Source: Deltaproteobacteria bacterium RBG_16_54_18 (lineage in GTDB: Bacteria > Desulfobacterota > B13-G15 > RBG-16-54-18). Taken from it: DNA of 6,332 nt. The position numbers and the translations under genes are program-made. The notes beneath the pieces were generated by a model, which was not told where the DNA came from, searched no databases, and saw only the letters and a program-made list of their open reading frames with translations. Where the stretch lies: positions 8,663-14,994 of the forward strand of contig MGQT01000018.1 in the NCBI GenBank assembly GCA_001797935.1. The letters are read 5' to 3'. Positions 1-4,204 of this stretch are shown here, in pieces. Numbering within the stretch: the stretch's first letter is position 1; each line of letters opens with the position of its first letter.

Positions 1-42
1 TAAGATCTTATTTGGTCATCAGGATCAACTGCCCCGGCAATC

Positions 43-459
43 TTACGGGACCACTTCGATGACGCCCTCCATCCCCTTTTCGCGGTGACTCTTGGAAAAG
101 GGGGCCTTCTTGCTGCAGTACAGGGGATATTTCCCCACCTGGGTCGGGGTGAACTTTATGATCTTGGGGGTCGAACTCAGGCTCTCCTGAAATACTATGC
201 CGGCCTCGGGAGATTTGGCGGCGATGTCGTGAGGGATGAGACTGAAACCGGATTCTTTTGTTACCTTGAGCTCCACCGGGACGTTGACCTTTACGACGAT
301 ATGATTCGGCTTAAAGAAGTAGCCGCCGCCTACCATATCCACCCGCTGCACGCCATCTTTGTCCACGGGTACCACGGTTACGGTCTCCTGCGCCGCCGCC
401 GTCAGGAAAAGGGCGCCCACAACTGCAACAATGACAAACAACAATTTTTTATACTTCAT
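43..459 (-). CDS. Secreted cupredoxin (type 1 copper) domain protein
   Basis: Small exported protein of 138 residues with one cupredoxin-like domain, probably a periplasmic electron carrier. Residues 1-23 form a Sec signal peptide (MKYKK, then a hydrophobic stretch, then TAAA before QE). The rest is beta-rich. Likely copper ligands are H77 (LIPHDI), C115 (YPLYCSKK), H125 and M130 (SHREKGM), the His-Cys-His-Met set of mononuclear blue copper proteins. A second Cys of the CuA type is absent, so this is not a cytochrome oxidase subunit II CuA domain. The frame stays open upstream to 618, but the ATG at 459 is preceded by AGGAGG (465-470) with a 5-base gap and starts the signal peptide, so the longer start is rejected. 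It lies downstream of the membrane gene at 729-1157 but is separated from it by 269 bases of inverted repeats, so it may be a separate transcript. The exact subfamily is not recognised. Confidence 0.85.
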   Translation of the reverse strand: MKYKKLLFVIVAVVGALFLTAAAQETVTVVPVDKDGVQRVDMVGGGYFFKPNHIVVKVNVPVELKVTKESGFSLIPHDIAAKSPEAGIVFQESLSSTPKIIKFTPTQVGKYPLYCSKKAPFSKSHREKGMEGVIEVVP

Positions 460-547
460 GGCTTCCTCCTTTTTTTGCTCGTAAAAATTTTCTACAACAA
501 AATCTCCCCCACGCTCCCCCTCCCTTTGGATATCTTTATATATAATA

Positions 548-578
548 GTGGGGATGTGTCGCCTTGCGACATCCCCAC
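548..578. repeat. Palindromic hairpin element, copy A
   Basis: Arms at 548-562 and 566-578 are complementary over 13 pairs, with a 2-base bulge (GT) on the left arm and a CTT loop. The outer arm is GTGGGGATGT/ACATCCCCAC and the inner one CGC/GCG. The left flank is AT-rich (TATATATAATA). The same outer motif recurs at 596-640, 669-699 and 3009-3245. It lies in the gap between the membrane protein gene and the cupredoxin gene. On the minus strand it could act as a transcription terminator-like hairpin or an mRNA-stabilising stem, but no clean T-run follows it. Confidence 0.8.
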
Positions 579-595
579 CTTGGAGAAATCCGAAT

Positions 596-640
596 GGTGG
601 GGGATCGCAGAACGACACTCTACAACAGCACTCCCCTACC
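596..640. repeat. Inverted repeat, copy B of the G-rich palindrome
   Basis: GGTGGGGGA at 596-604 pairs with TCCCCTACC at 632-640, eight Watson-Crick pairs and one G-T, around a 27-base interior. It is a looser relative of the 548-578 element: the outer G-run/C-run is kept while the interior stem is largely lost. Confidence 0.55.
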
Positions 641-668
641 TCTTTACTAGATATTACTACATTATAGA

Positions 669-699
669 GGGGATGTGTTGTTGTAACGTGTCATTCCCC
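669..699. repeat. Inverted repeat, copy C of the G-rich palindrome
   Basis: GGGGATG at 669-675 pairs with CATTCCCC at 692-699, with one bulged T. The left flank (ATTATAGA) is AT-rich, as at the other copies. Its left arm is interleaved with the larger inverted repeat 674-741, so the two structures exclude each other. Confidence 0.55.
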
Positions 700-741
700 T
701 TCCAAAATATAGCAATAGGAATAACGCGTTACAACAACACA
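674..741. repeat. 18-bp-arm inverted repeat over a stop codon
   Basis: Positions 674-691 pair with 724-741 over 18 consecutive positions, all Watson-Crick except one T-G (689/726); the 15 outer pairs are perfect. The loop is 32 bases. The right arm contains the TAA stop (729-731) and the last codons of the membrane protein gene, so in its mRNA the stem forms across the end of translation. No T-run follows on the minus strand, so it does not look like a simple intrinsic terminator. A further 7-bp-arm hairpin (739-745/756-762) inside the coding end overlaps the right arm by three bases. Confidence 0.8.
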
Positions 742-1157
742 GATATTCCTATAAGTATCTGTACAACATAGAGTACGATGATCCCGACCCCGACGGCCAG
801 ATGGGGCGTCCTCCACGGAGAGTCCAATCCTTTTATCTTTCTGGAGACGGCATATTGGCCGAGGAGAAAGAGCACAATCACCGACCCGACAACCAGATGG
901 GGCGGGTATTCCCATATCCGCCCTTTGTCGATGGCCACCAGGATCAAGCCGGCGCAGAAACCCAACACACCCAAGACCACCAGGAGAGGACCGAGCCTCC
1001 TGTGTCTTTTTACGGCCTCGACCCGGGGCTCCCCCCTTTTCCGGCCCCTTCTGATGGCAAGACCCCGCGAGGCGTGGTACATAAAGGCCAGTGCCAGCAA
1101 GGCATTGAAGGAACCGTGGAAAAGCTTGCCGATATCTATGAAGAAGTCAAACGTCAT
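729..1157 (-). CDS. Four-helix membrane protein, DUF4079/cytochrome b561-like
   Basis: 142-residue protein with four predicted membrane segments at about residues 10-29, 55-76, 86-104 and 118-142. A basic loop (RRGRKRGEPR, about 36-45) follows the first. Histidines sit at or near helix ends: H14, H28, H52 (KRHRRLG), H87 (YPPHLVVG) and H119 (RTPHLAVG). This pattern resembles DUF4079 and b561-type cytochromes, so heme b binding is possible but is my inference. A stop codon lies four codons before the ATG at 1157 with only ATT-, GTT-type or similar codons between, so this start is the only good one, although no clear Shine-Dalgarno is visible. It lies 151 bases downstream of the cysteine-repeat gene on the same strand. 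Its 3' end lies inside strong inverted repeats. In the inner membrane it could pass electrons between quinone and the secreted heme or copper partners. Confidence 0.75.
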   Translation of the reverse strand: MTFDFFIDIGKLFHGSFNALLALAFMYHASRGLAIRRGRKRGEPRVEAVKRHRRLGPLLVVLGVLGFCAGLILVAIDKGRIWEYPPHLVVGSVIVLFLLGQYAVSRKIKGLDSPWRTPHLAVGVGIIVLYVVQILIGISVLL

Positions 1158-1308
1158 AGCAACATGCTAATGTCTAAAAAGCCGGTTTCAAGGTCAAGGC
1201 TCTGGAAAGGCGAAAAAACAGCCCCTGCCGGCGATGAATCGCAGATCTCCTGGAAGCGCTATGGGTGAAGCCGGCACATCGCGATTTTTTTCCGAAAACC
1301 CGGGCGTC

Positions 1309-2028
1309 TCAAGGCTTGGGCACGCAGCGGCCTTGCTTGCACACGGTTCCCGGCTTGCAGATAATCCTCTGGCAGCGCGGGTCAATGCACCGGCCTCTTT
1401 CGCAGATCTGGCCGATGGGGCATAGTATCCCCTGGCAGGGGTCCGCAATACAGCGGCCTTGGTCGCACACGGTCCCGGCAGCGCAGACAACCCCCTGGCA
1501 GCGGGGATCGGGAACGCAGCTGCCTTTGTCGCAAAGCTTGCCGAGGCCGCAGACAATTCCTTTGCAGAGGAGATCGGGGACGCAGCGGCCGCCTGAGCAC
1601 ACCAGGCCAGGGTCACAGACAATGCCCTGGCAGCGGGCATCAACGCACCGGCCTCTGTCGCACACGTATCCGGGTTCGCACACGACCCCCTGGCATAGGG
1701 CTGGATCCGGGACGCAGCGGCCTGCTGAGCACACCAGACCTTTGTCGCAGACAACGCCCTGACACACCGGCTCAACGCATTTCCCTCGATCGCATACCTG
1801 TCCCTGCGCACAGATCACGCCCTGGCATACCACAAGGCAGACGCCGTTGTTATCGCACAGACCTGAGGGGCAGTACGAGCAGTCTATCGGATAACATTTG
1901 CCCTTGACACAGGTCTCTCCGGCAGGGCAGGTAACGCCGGCACAGGGGTCTTGCGCGCAGGCAGGATCGATGGCACTCCCCATGAGCGCCGATAAAACAA
2001 CCACGACAACAATCCAGAATGATCGCAT
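1309..2028 (-). CDS. Secreted cysteine-rich tandem-repeat protein
   Basis: 239-residue exported protein made almost wholly of a short disulfide-type repeat. Residues 1-25 are a Sec signal peptide (MRSFW, a valine-rich core, then ACAQ). From residue 29 there are ten units with four Cys each. Nine follow C-x4-C-x5-C-x4-C at about 21-residue spacing, typically CQGVVC..G.VC..GRCV. Unit 2 (C50, C53, C58, C64) is a variant. That gives 40 Cys in repeats plus C24. Such EGF-like Cys repeats occur in secreted proteins of Myxococcota and related groups; their function is usually unknown. The ATG at 2028 has GGAGG just upstream (about 2033-2037), which decides against the longer frame to 2055. It follows the P460 lipoprotein on the same strand with a 265-base gap, so co-transcription is likely. 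No catalytic motif or anchor is seen. A structural, adhesive or metal/redox role is open. Confidence 0.85.
   Translation of the reverse strand: MRSFWIVVVVVLSALMGSAIDPACAQDPCAGVTCPAGETCVKGKCYPIDCSYCPSGLCDNNGVCLVVCQGVICAQGQVCDRGKCVEPVCQGVVCDKGLVCSAGRCVPDPALCQGVVCEPGYVCDRGRCVDARCQGIVCDPGLVCSGGRCVPDLLCKGIVCGLGKLCDKGSCVPDPRCQGVVCAAGTVCDQGRCIADPCQGILCPIGQICERGRCIDPRCQRIICKPGTVCKQGRCVPKP
1312..1947 (-). repeat. Coding tandem repeats, 60-69 bp units (10 units)
   Basis: DNA encoding the ten four-Cys units of the secreted repeat protein. The unit is about 63 bp, with units of 60-69 bp from small codon insertions between cysteine blocks. Units share the protein pattern but differ at many silent and spacer positions, so this is an older repeat rather than a fresh expansion. 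The repetitiveness also creates long spurious open frames on the opposite strand and in other frames. Confidence 0.85.
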
Positions 2029-2103
2029 AGTTCCTCCATGTGGCAAATGGCCCATAGACCGATCAACGCCACGAGCATACCAGGCGGTTTTATGAGACCC
2101 TTC

Positions 2104-2300
2104 TTAATACACCCTGTGCGACCCGGAGGCAAAGAAAAAAGACCTGCCCCCGCGCTCGCTGACCCACTGCATTCCCTGGGCGGTGCTCCCTTCGGCGTGA
2201 TCCATGAAGAACTGCGCGTTGCGGTCCCCTCGCGAAAAGATCATGAAGCGCAGAACAAGATCGCGGCACCGCCCAGGAGGAGTGCGGCGACCCTTATTTC
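2104..2300 (-). pseudogene. Small frame-broken ORF, hydrophobic segment plus polar tail
   Basis: Directly after and overlapping the P460 gene end, one frame reads a membrane-like stretch (IRVAALLLGGAAILFCAS, then a stop at about 2246-2248). The next frame, from about 2253 to the stop at 2104, reads a protein-like tail: FMIFSRGDRNAQFF, then DHAEGSTAQGMQWVSERGG, ending GSHRVY. Joined by a one-base change near 2248-2255 they would give a small single-helix membrane protein. A 46-residue ORF alone starts at ATG 2244 but has no ribosome site. Another frame also carries an ATG (2320) within the end of the P460 gene, reading MSQRAL before a stop, which could be the lost start. I do not recognise the family. 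The amino-acid composition is the main evidence, so this is tentative; a decayed gene, a sequencing error or chance are all possible. Confidence 0.35.
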
Positions 2301-2797
2301 AGAGGGCCCGTTGCGACATAATCATTCGCTTTTACCGACGCATGACACTGTATACACCCCGCGACCTTCCCCTCGGCCGCGATCTTTCCGTCCGGCAGAT
2401 ATTTTGCCCAGAACCAATCGCCGGCCTGAGGATTATACCCCTTCACTTTGTACATAACGGTCAAAGCGGCCAGTTTCTTGTCGGGGGTATAATTCTCCTT
2501 GACAATGATCGAACCGTCCGGCAGCATCCCCTTCTTCTCTTTTATCGCTGCGAGGGCGGTTTTATTCACGTACGTCGTCAAGAGGGCGCCGTGAGGTTCC
2601 TTCCCCGGATAAAGGGCGGACTTGCCGGGCCACATCTCCCACTTCTTGGCATAATCCGCTTTCTTCAGGTAATCCCACAGTGCTGCTCCCTCGGCCTTCA
2701 CGGCCATCTTCTCCTGCGTGCAGGAAGCAAGGACAAAAAAAGAAACTGCAAAGAGCAAGCAAAACAACGAAATAACCACGACCATTGACTTTTTCAT
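2294..2797 (-). CDS. Cytochrome P460-family c-heme lipoprotein
   Basis: 167-residue exported protein. The N-terminus is a lipoprotein signal: Lys at 2-3, a hydrophobic core to residue 22, and the lipobox LASC with C26 as the lipidated residue. The body resembles the cytochrome P460 domain: EPHG at 67-70, the TTYVNKTA segment, then PDGSIIVKENY at about 93-103 and a W/Y-rich stretch. Near the C-terminus the heme c attachment motif C148-I-Q-C151-H152 is followed by SVKANDYV. P460-family proteins bind a c-type heme, some with an extra Lys-heme crosslink, and act in hydroxylamine/NO oxidation or electron transfer; which applies here is not visible. The start ATG at 2797 has AAGGAG eight bases upstream. 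It is the first gene of the likely redox operon, behind a promoter with a dyad at 2901-2929. It could be anchored to the inner or outer membrane; the residue after Cys is Thr, not Asp. Confidence 0.88.
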   Translation of the reverse strand: MKKSMVVVISLFCLLFAVSFFVLASCTQEKMAVKAEGAALWDYLKKADYAKKWEMWPGKSALYPGKEPHGALLTTYVNKTALAAIKEKKGMLPDGSIIVKENYTPDKKLAALTVMYKVKGYNPQAGDWFWAKYLPDGKIAAEGKVAGCIQCHASVKANDYVATGPLK

Positions 2798-2900
2798 ACC
2801 TGTTCTCCTTTCTTCATGAATTGCAACTCAGCCGAAGGTTTAGAGGACCTTTCGTATAGAGATGGTGTAAGCATCAATTCAGTACAAACAAGAGGGTTTT

Positions 2901-2929
2901 ATCTTACCCATATTGGGTAACAAGATCAA
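2901..2929 (-). promoter_or_regulatory. Sigma-70-type promoter with an operator-like dyad in its spacer
   Basis: On the minus strand a -35 TTGATC (2924-2929) and a -10 TAAGAT (2901-2906) are separated by exactly 17 bases. Between and partly over the -10 is a perfect 7-bp-arm dyad, TTACCCA-ATA-TGGGTAA (2904-2920). This places a transcription-factor site where a bound protein would block or reshape RNA polymerase binding. The predicted start is about 2894, giving a leader of roughly 95 bases before the P460 gene. Confidence 0.55.
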
Positions 2930-3008
2930 GTATTAGATGCGACTGTTCAGCCCTGAGGAGAAGGTTGTTCGTCCATTTCCCTTCCTCGCTCCTGTTATGC
3001 CCCCGCAG

Positions 3009-3245
3009 GTGGTGATGCCCTTCAGCGGCAGTCCCCTTCCTTTTTATTAAAAAATATAAAAGTGGTGATGCCCTTCAGCGGCAGTCCCCCTCCTTTTTAT
3101 TAAAAAATATAAAAGTGGTGATGCCCTTCAGCGGCAGTCCCCTTCCTTTTTATTAAAAAATATAAAAGTGGTGATGCCCTTCAGCGGCAGTCCCCCTCCT
3201 TATTAATAAAACATATAGAGGTGGGGATGCCGTATAACGGCAGAT
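3009..3245. repeat. 53-bp tandem repeat array, four units plus a diverged fifth
   Basis: Units start at 3009, 3062, 3115, 3168 and 3221, each exactly 53 bases apart. Units 1 and 3 are identical; unit 2 differs from them at one base. Unit 4 matches unit 2 through its first part and then diverges in its AT-rich tail. Unit 5 keeps only its first half. Each unit has a GC-rich half with a short hairpin (TGCC...GGCA; in unit 5 a perfect TGCCG TATAA CGGCA) and an AT-rich half with A/T tracts. It lies between the end of the hicB operon and the promoter of the P460 gene. There are no variable spacers, so it is not CRISPR. The function is unknown: a protein-binding or bent-DNA array, or a chain of transcription stop hairpins on the minus strand. 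Confidence 0.93.
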
Positions 3246-3389
3246 TTAATCAGTCACGCTTGTCAACCCGTCACCTCTATGCATCTCTTGTGATATCTTT
3301 CGGTACCTTCTATAAATTTTCATGCAGACACTATTTTTAATGGAAATGGCAACGACTGGATATCGAGGAGGTCTTTGTCAACGACAACG

Positions 3390-3581
3390 CTACTTTTTCT
3401 TTACGCAGGTCTTTCTTCTTACCATCCTGACGGCATTGTCGATCTCCGTTATAGTCGGTTTTGAATTCTTGAATGCCTCCTTCGCTATCTTAAGAGCTGC
3501 ATCAAGCCGGTCTTCGGGAGAAAGCACGGACAGGATATAATCCTTTGGATTGATGAACTTTGGAGACGACTTGACCCGCAC
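3390..3581 (-). CDS. Small hypothetical protein downstream of hicB
   Basis: 63-residue protein starting with GTG at 3581. AGGGAG stands about five bases upstream, which supports this non-ATG start. It lies 17 bases after the hicB stop, on the same strand, so it is probably in the same transcript. The sequence looks helical and basic, with LSPEDRLDAALKIAKEAF in the middle, then TITEIDNAVRMVRRK and a Lys-rich end. No family is recognised with confidence. It could be a third component of the toxin-antitoxin operon or a fragment of a larger DNA-binding or regulatory protein. It ends shortly before a repeat array. Confidence 0.6.
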   Translation of the reverse strand: MRVKSSPKFINPKDYILSVLSPEDRLDAALKIAKEAFKNSKPTITEIDNAVRMVRRKTCVKKK

Positions 3582-3598
3582 GTTCTCCCTGAGTCTTT

Positions 3599-3820
3599 TC
3601 AGTGTGCGACCTGGTAAATAGCTGGCCGATAGCGCGGGGAAGGGATGGGTTTGCCGGATTGCCGCGCCGCTTCAATCCAAGCCTTTTTTGCTTTTTCAAC
3701 TTCCTCCAGGGCTTGCTCCGGCGTTTCACCGAAAGCAGAGCAGGAATCGAGGTCGGGGATATCGGCGATATAGCCGCCGTCTTCTTCGCTATAAAAAATG
3801 TTGATATGGTAGTCGCTCAT
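3599..3820 (-). CDS. hicB: HicB-family antitoxin (single-domain)
   Basis: 73-residue protein of the HicB type, an RNase-H-like-fold partner that neutralises the HicA mRNA-cleaving toxin. Typical features are the N-terminal strand with YSEEDGGYIADIPDLDSC (about 10-27) followed by AFGETPEQALEEVEKAKKAWIE and a C-terminal basic segment ending in YRPAIYQVAH. It is the short form with no added DNA-binding domain. GGAGG (GATTGGAGGAAGCGGAATG) lies about seven bases upstream of the ATG at 3820. The ATG overlaps the last codons of the disrupted hicA by four bases (ATGA), the usual arrangement of this operon. Because hicA is broken, this antitoxin looks orphaned. It reads as intact, which could mean that it now serves another toxin or is only slowly decaying. 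Confidence 0.88.
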   Translation of the reverse strand: MSDYHINIFYSEEDGGYIADIPDLDSCSAFGETPEQALEEVEKAKKAWIEAARQSGKPIPSPRYRPAIYQVAH

Positions 3821-4048
3821 TCCGCTTCCTCCAATCTGAGATTGTACTTTTCGACCAGCCGCAGAAACTGGCGGATCTGGTAAGGTTTGGCCTCGCCCTT
3901 TACGTCTTGCAGATTTACCAGTTCAGCGACATCAGGTCGTTCGCACCAGTCGAAACCCAAATCCTTCGATCATGGTTACGATGTCTCTAAAAGCAACATT
4001 TCTTAGATGTCCCTCGGAGAGCCGTTTGAGTAATGTTTTACGTTTCAC
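3817..4048 (-). pseudogene. hicA: hicA toxin remnant, internal deletion plus frameshift
   Basis: The N-terminal part starts at GTG 4048: VKRKTLLKRL, then VAFRDIVTMIEGFGFRLVRT, reading into a TGA at 3932-3934, 38 residues in all. The C-terminal part is in another frame from about 3936 to the stop at 3817: PDVAELVNLQ, then DVKGEAKPYQIRQFLRLVEK and YNLRLEEAE, 39 residues. In intact relatives these blocks are joined by a segment of about nine residues of GSHH...H type that carries the catalytic histidine. Here RT is followed at once by PD, with one leftover base, so about 26 bases appear lost. That is family knowledge applied to the sequence; the missing bases cannot be seen. The product cannot be an active HicA RNase. 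A promoter (4086-4114) is present upstream and the 4-base overlap with hicB is kept. Confidence 0.82.
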
Positions 4049-4085
4049 TGAAGTAATCCATCAATTGCATAGAAGAGCTGCCTTT

Positions 4086-4114
4086 AGAATATCAGCAAGT
4101 AGCACTGGAATCAA
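4086..4114 (-). promoter_or_regulatory. Putative promoter of the hicA-hicB operon
   Basis: A -35 TTGATT (4109-4114) and a -10 TATTCT (4086-4091) are 17 bases apart on the minus strand, about 40 bases before the hicA start. Each box matches the sigma-70 consensus at four of six positions. No obvious operator dyad was seen around it. Confidence 0.4.
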
Positions 4115-4204
4115 TAAGGTAAATAGAGGTCAAGGGGGGGGATGCATTACTACGCTGCCGGTTCACTGATTTTGTTGATGAACTGCATACTAAAACGAAG
4201 CCCG

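Noticed and set aside
460..618. N-terminal extension of the cupredoxin frame
   Set aside because: The extension is polar and would bury the signal peptide inside the protein; AGGAGG sits directly before the ATG at 459.
85..771. 228-residue open frame on the plus strand
   Set aside because: It lies opposite the cupredoxin gene and crosses the inverted repeats; its product looks unlike any protein and the minus-strand gene has a signal peptide, copper ligands and a ribosome site.
1169..1197. Promoter for the membrane protein gene (TTGACC, 17 bases, GACATT)
   Set aside because: The -10 box matches only half of the consensus and the leader would be only a few bases; co-transcription from upstream is likelier.
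1194..1811. 205-residue frame on the minus strand and 165-residue frame at 1265-1762 on the plus strand
   Set aside because: Both are by-products of the cysteine-repeat DNA; they show Ala/Arg/Pro- or Pro/Thr/Gln-rich repeats of the same period and no ribosome site.
3009..3245. CRISPR array
   Set aside because: The 53-base unit is contiguous with no distinct spacers, and no cas genes are nearby.
4134..4141. Run of eight G in the gap upstream of hicA
   Set aside because: It lies outside genes and away from the promoter boxes; nothing shows phase variation or a role, though it is prone to sequence error.
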